Source: Streptomyces fumigatiscleroticus
Lineage (GTDB): Bacteria; Actinomycetota; Actinomycetes; Streptomycetales; Streptomycetaceae
Assembly (NCBI RefSeq): GCF_014647975.1
Contig: NZ_BMQF01000021.1
Location: forward strand, 62,001 to 126,000
Reading direction: 5' to 3'
DNA length: 64,000 bases
Shown here: positions 8,350 through 16,886 of the stretch, piece after piece
Numbering within the stretch: the first letter of the stretch is position 1
Layout of the letters: the number at the start of each line of letters is the position of its first letter
Program-made: the position numbers and the translations under genes
The notes under the pieces: model-generated
Databases searched by the model: none
What the model was told of the DNA's origin: nothing
The model's input: the letters and a program-made list of their open reading frames with translations, nothing else

Positions 8350-9204
8350 GTGGAGCTACGTACCCTGCGCTACTTCGTGGCCGTCGCCGAGGAACTCCAC
8401 TTCGGCCGGGCCGCCGCCCGGCTGCACATGAGCCAGCCGCCGCTGAGCCGGGCGATCAAGCAGCTGGAGACCGAGGTCGGTGCCCTGCTGTTCGCCCGCT
8501 CACCGGCCGGCGTCACGCTCACCCCGGCGGGCGCGGTGCTGCTCGACGAGGCGCGGGCCCTGCTCGACCAGGCCGACCGCGTCCGCGCACGCGTGACCGC
8601 AGCGGCCGGTGCCGCCACCCTCACCGTCGGCATCCTGGGCGACAGCACCGACCCGGGAGCGACCAGGCTGGCCGCCGCTTACCGCCGCAGCCACCCCGGC
8701 ATCGACATCCGCATCCGCGACACCGACCTGACCGACCCGACCTGCGGACTGCGCGCCGGAGGGGTCGACGTCGCCCTGACCCGGGCGCCGTTCAACGAGA
8801 CCGCCCTGACGGTGCGTGAACTGCGCAGCGATCCGGTGGGCGCGGTCCTGCGCGCCGACGATCCGCTGGTCCGCCGTGACCGGCTGTGCCTGGCCGACCT
8901 GGCCGACCGCCGCTGGTTCCGGTTCCCGGAGGGGACCGACCCGGTCTGGCAGTCCTACTGGAACGGCGGCGAGCCACGCGTGGGCCCCGTGGTGCGCGTC
9001 GTCCAGGAATGCCTGCACGCCGTGCTGTGGAACGGCGCCGTCGGCCTGGCCCCGCTCGGACACGACCTGCCCGCTGGGCTGGCCGTGGTGCCGCTGGCCG
9101 ACATGGAGCCGAGCCGAGTGGTGGCGGTGTGGAACGAAGGCGACACCAACCCGCTGATCCGGTCGTTCATCAACACCGCGACAGCCGCGTACCGCCACCG
9201 ATAA
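8350..9204 (+). CDS. LysR family transcriptional regulator
   Basis: A 284-residue regulator. Residues 1-60 form the winged helix-turn-helix (ELRTLRYFVAVAEELHFGRA, then AARLHMSQPPLSRAIKQLE). The remainder is the two-lobed periplasmic-binding-type effector domain beginning near LTVGILGDSTDPG. The start is the GTG at 8350, which gives the usual N-terminus of the family (MELRTLRYF). The LysR box 7 bp upstream and the divergent cupin gene suggest autoregulation and control of that neighbour in response to a small ligand. Length and motifs are normal. Confidence 0.92.
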   Translation: MELRTLRYFVAVAEELHFGRAAARLHMSQPPLSRAIKQLETEVGALLFARSPAGVTLTPAGAVLLDEARALLDQADRVRARVTAAAGAATLTVGILGDSTDPGATRLAAAYRRSHPGIDIRIRDTDLTDPTCGLRAGGVDVALTRAPFNETALTVRELRSDPVGAVLRADDPLVRRDRLCLADLADRRWFRFPEGTDPVWQSYWNGGEPRVGPVVRVVQECLHAVLWNGAVGLAPLGHDLPAGLAVVPLADMEPSRVVAVWNEGDTNPLIRSFINTATAAYRHR

Positions 9205-9745
9205 CGGCCGGGTCGCCCGAACGACGAGCCCGCCGACTGGTCCGGTCAGGGGTCCGGTCAGGGGCCCGGTCAGGGGTCCGGTCAGGTCGGTGTCGTCGTC
9301 CGGCTGGAGCGCGTTCGCGACGGCGTCGAGAGCCTCCCGCGAGGCGCCGGCGAGACGGCCGCGCTCAGCCGTACGACGTAGCAGTGGACGCTGACGCCGG
9401 CGAGCGGGGCGACCTCTTCACGGCGCGGCGCGGCCCCGGCATCCGCCGGCTCCCGTCGCAGGCGGGCGGGCCGGCCCGCTGCGGGTGATCTCCGCCCGGC
9501 GGAGGCCACGGGCTAGGCCGGACGGCCCCCTGTGGGGGTCCTGTCAGTACCTGGGACGGCAGACCCTTCTCCACCGTAATGACCTGCGGTTTCCTCGATG
9601 AACGGCAGCGGCTGACACCTGCGGGCGCGACGGGGACGCGAGGCGCGGCGGCTGCCTGAGGACCGCGTCCGCCGCACAGTGATAGCGGTCGGTCTGCCCC
9701 GTTTCACGCATTTCGCAGAATTTCACCGAGCGAGGAGTCACTCTC
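9205..9745. other. Gene-free interval
   Basis: No gene could be supported in these 541 bases. The first part holds a 12-bp tandem repeat; the last part is the 5' region of the CMD remnant, with GAGGAG about 9 bases before its ATG. Confidence 0.5.
9239..9286. repeat. 12-bp tandem repeat, 4 copies
   Basis: Four consecutive copies of GGTCCGGTCAGG (the third has a C at its third base) lie 35 bp after the lysR stop codon, in non-coding DNA. Confidence 0.85.
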
Positions 9746-9973
9746 ATGCCGAAGCAGTCCGCACCGCCCGAGCCGGCCGGTATCGCGCCCAAGCTCGTGG
9801 AGGTCACCGACGAGGTGCTCTTCGCTGACGTCCGGGAGCGGCCCGGACCGTCCCCGCGCGACCTGTCCGAGGCGATCACGCGTCTGGCCTTCTACGCGGG
9901 CCGGCCCAACGCGATGACCTCGGTCGACCAGCTGAAGAAGATCGCCGACGAGCGCAACGGCTCCAAGGGCTGA
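9746..9973 (+). pseudogene. Carboxymuconolactone decarboxylase family, internally deleted
   Basis: A 75-residue frame with a good ribosome site (GAGGAG) and both ends of a CMD-family protein. The N-terminus IAPKLVEVTDEVLFADVRER through SPRD matches the family start, and LSEAITRLAFYAGRPNAMTSV matches its C-terminal helix. Intact relatives have about 35 more residues between these blocks, the part holding the active-site helices. The join is in frame, so a short protein could be made but should be inactive. The frame precedes a damaged cupin and an intact zinc dehydrogenase, an arrangement common in actinomycetes. The placement of the deletion relies on remembered family sequences. Confidence 0.7.
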
Positions 9974-10045
9974 GGGCTGAGGAGCAACCCTTCCCTACGC
10001 CTTTCTCGGACCTGCGCAAGCTGCACAAGCACGGAGAAACGGAAC

Positions 10046-10327
10046 ATGGAACTGCTGAAGAAGCAGCCGACGATGAAGCTGCCACCGGAGTGGTTCACCG
10101 GCGATGCCCGGGCCGATGTGATCGCCCGCGGCGAGCAGCCCTCCAGGGCCCGCGCCAACGCGGTGCGCTTCGCGCCCGGCGCCCGCACCGCCTGGCACTC
10201 CCACGGCCTGGGCCAGACCCTCTACCTCGTCGAGGGCATCGCCCTGGTCCAGTCCCGCGGCGGCGGCATCCTCGAGGCCCGCGCCGCAGCACCCGCACCG
10301 CCTGACCCACCGCACCACCCCCGCTGA
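10046..10327 (+). pseudogene. Cupin protein, C-terminally broken
   Basis: A 93-residue frame that starts as a typical small cupin (ELLKKQPTMKLPPEWFTGDA, FAPGARTAWHSHGLGQTLYL, VEGIALVQSRGG). After LEARA the expected second motif (a TPPGEEHWHG-like stretch) is missing. The sequence then jumps to an AAP-like segment, and the continuation resembling H-R-L-T-H-R-T lies in another frame. A deletion of roughly 45 bases plus a small frameshift explains this. Cupin motif 2 is lost, so metal binding is unlikely. The gene lies between the CMD remnant and the zinc dehydrogenase. Confidence 0.65.
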
Positions 10328-10371
10328 ACCCGCGGCCCTGCCACCCCTCCCCCGGGCAGGGCGCGGCCCCC

Positions 10372-10398
10372 TGCAAGCGATGCAAGCGAAGCAAGCGA
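10372..10398. repeat. 9-bp tandem repeat, 3 copies
   Basis: Three copies of TGCAAGCGA (the last begins with A) lie just before the ribosome site of the zinc dehydrogenase gene. They may affect the leader of that message; no function is known. Confidence 0.7.
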
Positions 10399-10412
10399 AG
10401 AAAGGCACCAAC

Positions 10413-11435
10413 ATGCGCGGAGCTGTCCTCTACGCTCCCGGCGACGTGCGCTTCGAGGAGCGCGCCGACCCCACGATCCTCAACCCGACCGACGCGGTCA
10501 TCCGCACCGTCGCCACCTGTGTGTGCGGCTCGGACCTGTGGGACTACCGCGGCATCAACCCCGTCCAGCAGCCCACCCCGTTCGGGCACGAGTACGTCGG
10601 CATCGTCGAGGAAGTCGGTGAGGCGGTGAGGACCGTCCAGCCGGGCCAGTTCGTCATCGGTTCCTTCTTCGCCTCCGACAACACCTGCCCCAACTGCCGC
10701 AACGGTTACCAGACCAACTGTCTGCACCGTGAGTTCGTCGGTGCCGAGGGCTGCCAGGCCGAGAAGATCCGTATTCCCCTGGCGGACGGCACGCTGGTCG
10801 CCACTCCCGCCCAGCCCGCCGAGGAGCACATTCCCAGTTTGCTGGCCTGCTCCGACGTCATGGGCACCGGCTGGTACGCGGCCCTCGCCGCCGAGGTGCG
10901 GCCCGGCGACACCGTCACCGTCGTCGGCGACGGCGCGGTGGGCCTGTGCGCGGTCATCGCCGCCAGGGAGCTCGGTGCCGGACGGATCATCGCCATGTCC
11001 CGGCACGAGTCCCGCCAGAAGCTGGCCGTCGAGTTCGGCGCCACCGACATCGTCGCCGAGCGCGGCGAGGAGGGCGTGGCCCGCATCAAGGAGATGACCG
11101 GCGGCATCGGCGCCGACCGGGTGCTGGAGTGCGTGGGCAACGAGCAGTCGATGCGGCAGGCCCTGAACTCCACCCGGCCCGGCGGCAACGTCGGCTTCGT
11201 CGGCGTGCCCCACGGCGTCGCCCTCGACGGCCAGCAGCTGTTCTACTCCCATGTCGGCGTGCGCGGCGGCCCCGCCCCCGTGCGCGAGTACCTGCCCGAC
11301 CTGATCGACCGGGTCCTCACCGGCCGCATCAACCCGGGCAGGGTCTTCGACCTCGAGCTGCCCCTGTCGCAGGTCGCCGAGGCCTACCAGGCCATGGACG
11401 AGCGCCGCGCGATCAAGGCCCTGCTCAAGCCCTGA
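10413..11435 (+). CDS. Zinc-dependent alcohol dehydrogenase
   Basis: A 340-residue medium-chain dehydrogenase. The catalytic zinc ligands lie in CVCGSDLWDYRG and GHEYVGIVEEVG, the structural zinc Cys cluster is CPNCRNGYQTNC, and the Rossmann Gly motif is GDGAVGLCAVIAARELGA. The ATG at 10413 is chosen over the upstream in-frame ATG at 10380 because AAAGG lies about 10 bases before it and the protein then starts at the family-typical MRGAVLYAPGD. It follows the broken CMD and cupin genes and is itself intact. The substrate is probably an alcohol or aldehyde but cannot be stated. Confidence 0.9.
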   Translation: MRGAVLYAPGDVRFEERADPTILNPTDAVIRTVATCVCGSDLWDYRGINPVQQPTPFGHEYVGIVEEVGEAVRTVQPGQFVIGSFFASDNTCPNCRNGYQTNCLHREFVGAEGCQAEKIRIPLADGTLVATPAQPAEEHIPSLLACSDVMGTGWYAALAAEVRPGDTVTVVGDGAVGLCAVIAARELGAGRIIAMSRHESRQKLAVEFGATDIVAERGEEGVARIKEMTGGIGADRVLECVGNEQSMRQALNSTRPGGNVGFVGVPHGVALDGQQLFYSHVGVRGGPAPVREYLPDLIDRVLTGRINPGRVFDLELPLSQVAEAYQAMDERRAIKALLKP

Positions 11436-11814
11436 GATCCGGGATCCGAGGCCCGCCGGACGGCGCCGGCGCGAGGCCGGACCAGACGGACGTACGGCGC
11501 CCGGTCCCCCCCCTCTTCTCCGGCGCCGCCGCCCAGCACACGGTTCCGGGCACCGCCGCCCGGAACACGGTTCCGGCACCACCGCCCGGAACACGGTTCC
11601 ATCACCGCCGCCCGGAACACGGTCGTCCCCGACCAGCAGACCGTCCCGCTCCCCGGCCGCCTCGGCGACGAACCCGGAGCGGGCCTCGGCATGCCCGCCC
11701 ACGCGGCGCGGGGGCAGGGCCGGTGGCTGGAACTGGACCCTGAGCCGCTGGATCCCCGAACGGGCACCCACCCGACCGCGGTGTCCCGTGGGGCAGGCGC
11801 CGGACGCGGACGGG
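11436..11814. other. Intergenic region with 26-bp repeats
   Basis: A region between convergent genes (zinc dehydrogenase and FUSC exporter). No gene was supported. The main content is the tandem repeat at 11528-11634. Confidence 0.6.
11528..11634. repeat. 26-27-bp tandem repeat, 4 copies
   Basis: Four imperfect units at 11528, 11555, 11581 and 11607 share the core GCCGCCCGGAACACGGTTCC followed by a short ACC-ending spacer. The outer copies are the most diverged, as expected of a repeat that expanded from the middle. Confidence 0.8.
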
Positions 11815-13908
11815 TCAGGCCGCGCGGCCCAGTGCCGCGCGCTCCAGCTGCTCCACCGATGTCACCGTGTGCAGGCACGCGGTCAGCGCACGGCTGCGGG
11901 CGTGGGAGATGCCGTCGGGTGCCGTCGGGTCGCTGAGCTGGGCCAGACGGCCGCTGCTCGCGATGCGGTCGAAGGCCGTGCGCAGGTCGCCGGTGCGCAG
12001 CGGGGCGTCGAGGGCGAGGTCCTCGGCGAGCCGGTCGAGGTGGTCGCGGACCTCGGCGGCGAACAGTGCCGTCTCCGACACGGCCTCCGACTGGGTGCGC
12101 GGCAGATTGCCGTACACGAGGGCGGCGGCGCGGCCCACGTCGAAGACGGCGGCCTGGATGGCTCCCAGCTCGGCGGCGTTCCAGCGGGCGCGGTGGCTGT
12201 GCGGCTCGTGGGCGAGGCTGCCGATGGCGGCCTCGAGCTGTTCACGGGTCCGCCGGGCGTGGTGGCGCAGGGGGCCGAGCACGGCGGGGTCGGCGGCACC
12301 GGCCCGGGCGTATCCGTCCAGCAGGGCACCGAACAGGTCGCGCTGTGCCTCGACCCAGCGGGCGAGCAGCTCGGGCAACCGGTTGTGGTGGTACGTCGGC
12401 AGGATCAGGAAGATCGCCATGCCGGCCAGGGCGCCCACCACCGTGTCGGCGGCCCGGCCCCAGGCGGCCTCGGTGGTCGGGGCCAGGCCGATGCCGCCGA
12501 TGAGGAAGACGATCCAGGCGGTGATGAAGATGTTCAGCACCCACTGGCCCATGAGCAGTGTGCAGAAGGACAGCAGGGCGAGCACGGTGGCGGCGACGAC
12601 CATCGCGCCGTGGTTCCAGACGTCGGGCAGCAGCAGCGCCCAGGCCGCCACGCCGCCGATGACGGAGCCGGCGGACCGGCCCCAGCCGCGGGTGAGGGTG
12701 TGACCGTAGTCGGGGAAGAGGACCAGCATCGTGGTGAGCGCCGCCCAGAAGCCGTGGGAGGGCAGGCCGTGCCCGCCGAAGTCGCCGATCCAGCGGCCGA
12801 TCGCCTCGCCGGCGGTGGCGCCCACGGCGAGACGGACGGTGTTCATGAACAGCGGGGCGCCGGGACGCAGCTGTGCGGCCATCCGCTGCCGGCCGAAGCG
12901 GACCACGTCGGCGGGGAAGCCGACGAGGTGGTGTTCGCCCAGGTCGAGCTCGTCGGGGCGGTCGGAGCTGCGCAGCGTGTACCGGGTGATGTCGAGTGCC
13001 TCGGCGAGCCGGGGACGCACCAGGTCCGCTTCGGCTCCCCGCCAGCGTTCCAGTTCCCGCGCGGGGGAGCCGAGGGCGGCGTCCAGGTCGGCGGCGCGGC
13101 CACTGCGGACCGCCGCCGCGACGGTCTCCAGTACCGCGGCCACGGCCGTACGTGGTACGTCCTTGGAGTGCGCGGTCGCCTTCAGGGCCCGGCGGATCTC
13201 CTCGGCCGCGCCGTACAGGGCGAAGAGCGGACCCGCGGGGCGCCGGGCGAAGGACGGCAGCACGCCGAGCGCTGTGTGGGCAAGGGTGAACGGCGACGAC
13301 GGGAGTCGGCCCGCCGAGCCCTGGGCGGCGTATCCGGCGAGGGCGGCGTACAGGGCCGCGAGGTTGCGGCGCTGACTGTGGTGGCGCACGCCGTACGGCG
13401 GGAGGAACTGGGCGACGACGACGATGCCGGCGCCGACCGCGATCCAGCGGGCCATGACCAGGCCCTGGTCCATGCCGGGCGAGAGGTCGGCGGTGATCAT
13501 CGCGCCGATCACCATCAGGCAGGAGCGGATCCCGGGGACGATGCCGAACGCGCGCCACAGACCGGCGACGTAGGAACCGACGAAGAGGAAGAGGAGGAAC
13601 CACCAGCCCAGCTCGTGCAGGTAGACGCCCGCGAACACCGCGGCGCTGAAGGTGGCGCCGCTGATCAGACCGACGGAGAAACGGCTGCGCGTGGCGGGGA
13701 GGAGCGTGCAGATGCCGCAGATGAAGGTGCCCACCATCATCATCGCCCACGCCGTGCGATCGTCGATGGCCCAGCCGATGACCGAGCCCGCGACCAGGGC
13801 CACGGCGGCCCGTATCAGGGCCTGCGGATCACACCATCTGCGTTCGACTCGCGTCGCCGCCACCAGCGTGTGAGCGACGGACAACCACCACATCCTGCTG
13901 GAACTCAT
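11815..13908 (-). CDS. FUSC/aromatic acid exporter family membrane protein
   Basis: A 697-residue membrane protein with the duplicated layout of the FUSC/aromatic acid exporter group: a hydrophobic block at about residues 30-170, a long soluble middle, a second hydrophobic block at about 370-500 (including GFWAALTTMLVLFPDYGHTL), and a cytoplasmic helical C-terminus. Such proteins export aromatic acids or other hydrophobic acids. The ATG is preceded by an AT-rich stretch (TGTAATATACAAGT), unusual here and probably the -10 region. The next gene upstream on the same strand is an XRE regulator, which could control it. Confidence 0.8.
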   Translation of the reverse strand: MSSSRMWWLSVAHTLVAATRVERRWCDPQALIRAAVALVAGSVIGWAIDDRTAWAMMMVGTFICGICTLLPATRSRFSVGLISGATFSAAVFAGVYLHELGWWFLLFLFVGSYVAGLWRAFGIVPGIRSCLMVIGAMITADLSPGMDQGLVMARWIAVGAGIVVVAQFLPPYGVRHHSQRRNLAALYAALAGYAAQGSAGRLPSSPFTLAHTALGVLPSFARRPAGPLFALYGAAEEIRRALKATAHSKDVPRTAVAAVLETVAAAVRSGRAADLDAALGSPARELERWRGAEADLVRPRLAEALDITRYTLRSSDRPDELDLGEHHLVGFPADVVRFGRQRMAAQLRPGAPLFMNTVRLAVGATAGEAIGRWIGDFGGHGLPSHGFWAALTTMLVLFPDYGHTLTRGWGRSAGSVIGGVAAWALLLPDVWNHGAMVVAATVLALLSFCTLLMGQWVLNIFITAWIVFLIGGIGLAPTTEAAWGRAADTVVGALAGMAIFLILPTYHHNRLPELLARWVEAQRDLFGALLDGYARAGAADPAVLGPLRHHARRTREQLEAAIGSLAHEPHSHRARWNAAELGAIQAAVFDVGRAAALVYGNLPRTQSEAVSETALFAAEVRDHLDRLAEDLALDAPLRTGDLRTAFDRIASSGRLAQLSDPTAPDGISHARSRALTACLHTVTSVEQLERAALGRAA

Positions 13909-14008
13909 ACTTGTATATTACACCTAACCTTTCGGTTGCGGAGACCGGTAGGCGGTGAAGGGGCCGATCACAGGGGTGACCGGCGCCCGTTCCGGGGGGA
14001 GCGCGAGG

Positions 14009-14884
14009 CTAGGAGGAGCGCTTGTCGGCGAGCGCCGAGCGGGTCGCGTGCAACGACGCCAGGAGCCGCAGCCGGTCCGCGTCGGCGCTGCCCGGCTCGG
14101 CGGTGAAGACCAGCATCACCGGGCCGGGTCTGCCGGGCAGCGGATAGGTGTCCCAGTCCAGCACGATGTCGCCGACCTCGGGAACCCGGAAGGTCTTGGT
14201 GCCGCTGACCGACGCGCGGACGTCGTGCCGGGCCCACGGCCGCCGGAACTCGGCGCTGCGGATGCTCAGCTCACCGACGATCGCGGTGGCGCGCGGATGG
14301 GTGGGATCCGTGGCGACGGCGGCACGCATCATGCCGATGTAGTCCAGGGCCTGCCGCTCCCAGTCCGGACAGCTCCGCTCGCCGGTCAGCGTGGAGTCGA
14401 ACATCAGCAGAAGCATGTTGAGCCGGTCGGGCGGACAGGCGTCCGGGCTGCCGAGCAGCGCCTCCGCCATCGGGTTCCGGTCGAGCAGGTCCAGGTGCCG
14501 GCCGAGCACGACCGCCGGGGTGTCCATCACCCGCAGCAGCCGCCGCGTGCTGTCCGGCACCCTTTCGGGACCGCGGTCCACCCGGGCGGGCACCGGCCGG
14601 CGGGCGGCACGGGCCAGGGTGAACAGGTGCCGGCGCTCCTCGTCGTCGAGGCCGAGCGCGCCGGCGAGCGCGTCCAGGACGTCATCGGACGGGCGTACCT
14701 CCCGGCCCTGCTCCATCCGCTGGTAGTAGTCGGTGCTCAGCCCGGCCAGCAGGGCCAGCTCCTCACGCCGCAACCCGGCGACCTTAGCCGCACAGTGTGA
14801 TCTCTTCAACCGCGTGATCGCCCAGCTCTGCCGTTCCCACCCCGGCAGGCGGGTTGTTCGACGAGGACACCGCGTTCCCCGCAC
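14009..14884 (-). CDS. XRE/MmyB-type regulator with abnormal N-terminus
   Basis: A DNA-binding regulator of the helix-turn-helix plus MmyB-like ligand-binding type. VAGLRREELALLAGLSTDYY and QRMEQGRE are the second half of the XRE domain, and the C-terminal 180 residues match the MmyB-like domain (LLDRNPMAEALLG, RLNMLLLMFDS, DWDTYPLPGRPG). The first helix of the DNA-binding domain, which normally begins with a LGxFLRxRR-type sequence, is absent; in its place are about 45 unrelated Arg-rich residues. The 5' end may have been lost or replaced, leaving DNA binding doubtful. The true start is uncertain. Confidence 0.7.
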   Translation of the reverse strand: MRGTRCPRRTTRLPGWERQSWAITRLKRSHCAAKVAGLRREELALLAGLSTDYYQRMEQGREVRPSDDVLDALAGALGLDDEERRHLFTLARAARRPVPARVDRGPERVPDSTRRLLRVMDTPAVVLGRHLDLLDRNPMAEALLGSPDACPPDRLNMLLLMFDSTLTGERSCPDWERQALDYIGMMRAAVATDPTHPRATAIVGELSIRSAEFRRPWARHDVRASVSGTKTFRVPEVGDIVLDWDTYPLPGRPGPVMLVFTAEPGSADADRLRLLASLHATRSALADKRSS

Positions 14885-14965
14885 CGCTCAGTCGGTGAAG
14901 GCGATGACCTCCTGACCCGCCCAGAGGGCTTGCCCGAGGCGCCGGCGGCAACCGATCATCCGGGC

Positions 14966-15283
14966 ATGAGACCAGAAGTCCGCATGTTCGTCATCGAAGG
15001 ACCCCTTCCCGGCTGGGACGCGAGCGAAGAGGAGATCGACCGGCGGACCCGGCAGCTCGAGGCCATCTCCCGGCCGGTCACGGGGGAGGAGGCCAAGGCG
15101 CTCGCCGCGTGCTTCGGACCGGACGACTGCTACGGCGTCGCATGGACGCTGCTGCATCTCATCGAGACCGGCCCGAACCCGGTGCTGACCGCCAAGCCCG
15201 CACCGGACGCGAACGAGTGGCACCACACCCTCTGGAAGCGGGCCGCCAACGCCGGCCTCGTGCCGGACGACTTGACGAGTTAG
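14966..15283 (+). CDS. Hypothetical protein
   Basis: A 105-residue acidic soluble protein that I do not assign to a family. It starts at the ATG at 14966 (MRPEVRMFVIEG), where the sequence begins to look protein-like; the upstream in-frame part is low quality. It has no signal peptide or membrane segment. It is rich in Trp and acidic residues, with a helical middle (EEEIDRRTRQLEAI). It lies divergent to the XRE regulator and just before a TetR remnant. Confidence 0.6.
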   Translation: MRPEVRMFVIEGPLPGWDASEEEIDRRTRQLEAISRPVTGEEAKALAACFGPDDCYGVAWTLLHLIETGPNPVLTAKPAPDANEWHHTLWKRAANAGLVPDDLTS

Positions 15284-15296
15284 TCTCGCGGCCGCC

Positions 15297-15452
15297 ATGA
15301 CAGCCGTGCTCATCGCCCGCGGTGTCCCCGAGCCGACCGCGCATCTCGCGGGCGAGCTGGGAGTCCTCGCCTTCGAGCGGGGCTACGCCCGGTGGTGCGA
15401 AGGCGATCGTGATGACGCGGAGCCGCGCGCGGCAACTGCGTCGCAGGGCTGA
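15297..15452 (+). pseudogene. TetR regulator C-terminal remnant
   Basis: Fifty-one residues resemble the last part of a TetR-family ligand-binding domain: AVLIARGVPEPTAHLAGELG, then VLAFERGYARWCEGDRDD. No DNA-binding domain precedes it; the bases just upstream belong to the hypothetical gene. It points toward the DoxX remnant. The assignment rests on remembered family sequences. Confidence 0.5.
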
Positions 15453-15639
15453 TCCGCCGTTCTGGCTGTCGCGGCCGGGGCGGGGCCCCTTCGGCGCCGT
15501 GGGTGCTGTGCCCGGCGACCACCGAGGTCGTCGCCCTGCGTGAGTGACCGACGCGCGCTGCTGTACTGCCACAGGGCCCGACCACCGGACCTGGCGGAGC
15601 GACACAGCCTCTGGGCGGCGCGCGATGCGATCAGGGCGA

Positions 15640-15880
15640 TGGCGGCCATGGTGAGGACGGCTGCCGGGGTGCGCCCTTGTGGTCGCCGACGCGCAGGTGT
15701 GAGAGGACCGCGCCGATGAAATGGAGCGTCAGGCCGACGGCCGCGGCGATTCCGGGAGGCCCCCGCCTACGGACGCAGCGGATCGCTGGCCGGATGTCCG
15801 CCCTCGACGGATTCTGCGCCGACTGAGATGAGAAGCACGGCCGACATGAGTGGGGCGACGACGGTATAGGTGAGGGACAT
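15640..15880 (-). pseudogene. DoxX family protein remnant
   Basis: The minus strand from the ATG at 15880 reads MSLTYTVVAPLMSAVLLISV, like the first helix of a short DoxX protein, and hits a stop near 15770. In another frame GIAAAVGLTLHFIGAVLSHL and RVGDHKG follow, matching the fourth helix and the HL-R-x-GDHKG end. The two central helices are missing and the tail is frameshifted again. It is therefore a broken gene, unlike the intact DoxX-like gene at 7.2 kb. Confidence 0.6.
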
Positions 15881-16412
15881 GGCGAAGCCTCAACTGTGCG
15901 TCGGGTGACGCGGATGAACATCCGGCGGACTGGGGTGTGCTCCGCTTCGCGGGTCAGGCGTTCTTACACCGTCGGGGCATCGGCTGAACGACGCCCGCGA
16001 TCACTTCGCCAGGGTGCCAGGGCCGACCGGACCCGCGCGGAGTCGCGTGCGTCGTCGGGCACGACGAGCGGACGACGGCCCGCGGCCCGGGAGCGGTCGG
16101 TCCGCTGGCGGTCGAGCTGGCGGGCGCGGTGATCGATCTCGACCGGGCCGCCACCATCGCGACCGCTCTGGAGTGCCGTGTCTTCTGATGCCGCGGCCTG
16201 ACGCTGCCGTTCCGGCTTGCCGCACCCGCCCCGTCCTCTCCCCCGCCCCTCGTCAGCGGGCCCGGTGGCGGTCAGACGAGGGGCCGACCGGCCCGGCCGC
16301 CGTGCCGGAGCCTTCCCCTTCCCCCGGGGTCGAGGCCAAGCTCCAGCCGGCGCCGCAGGGCCCGCCTTGCGTTTGCGGCAACGCGGGACCCGACCGCCAG
16401 ACGCGGGGTACG
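15881..16412. other. Gene-free interval
   Basis: No gene could be supported in these 532 bases. A plus-strand stretch ending near 16189 reads PLAVELAGAVIDLDRAATIA and stops after ALECRVF. It looks protein-like but has no start and no recognised family, so it may be another gene remnant. Confidence 0.4.
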
Positions 16413-16616
16413 TCAGCCGCGGACGATGTTCTCGGCCTGCGGTCCCTTCTGTCCCTGGGTGACGTCGAACGTGACCGTCTCGCCCTCGACCAGCTCGCGG
16501 TACCCGTTGCCGGAGATGTTGGAGTAGTGAGCGAAGACGTCCGGTCCGCCGCCGTCCTGGGCGATGAAACCGAAGCCCTTCTCCGAGTTGAACCACTTCA
16601 CGGTGCCGCTGGCCAT
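16413..16616 (-). CDS. Cold-shock protein
   Basis: A 67-residue single cold-shock domain, the standard length for the CspA family. It binds single-stranded RNA/DNA and melts RNA secondary structure. RNP1 is KGFGFIA at 13-19 and RNP2 is VFAHY at 27-31; TVKWFN at the N-terminus and GPQAENI at the C-terminus are conserved. The gene stands alone. Streptomyces carry several paralogues, so no number is given. Confidence 0.95.
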   Translation of the reverse strand: MASGTVKWFNSEKGFGFIAQDGGGPDVFAHYSNISGNGYRELVEGETVTFDVTQGQKGPQAENIVRG

Positions 16617-16886
16617 ACTGCGTCCGTCCTTCGGTCTGGCCGGGGGTGCCGGCCGGGATGAGTAGCGGGGTCTTCCGCTGAGGAAAGACGCCCGGCGTCC
16701 CTCCTACCCCGGCCGGGGCTCCATCATTCGATCATCCGTCCACGAGTCGGATCCGGTTTCCGGCGGGCCACCGCCACGGCGATGCTCAGTGCGCGGCCGA
16801 CGGCAGCAGGGAGGGCCTGACCGGAAGCGGCGGCGCCCAGGTCCGTCACCAGCGGGCTGCTCGCCAGTACGGTGCGGGGCTCCTGC

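Noticed and set aside
9282..9574. Short minus-strand frames between lysR and the CMD remnant
   Set aside because: Arg/Pro-rich, no ribosome site, no recognisable motif.
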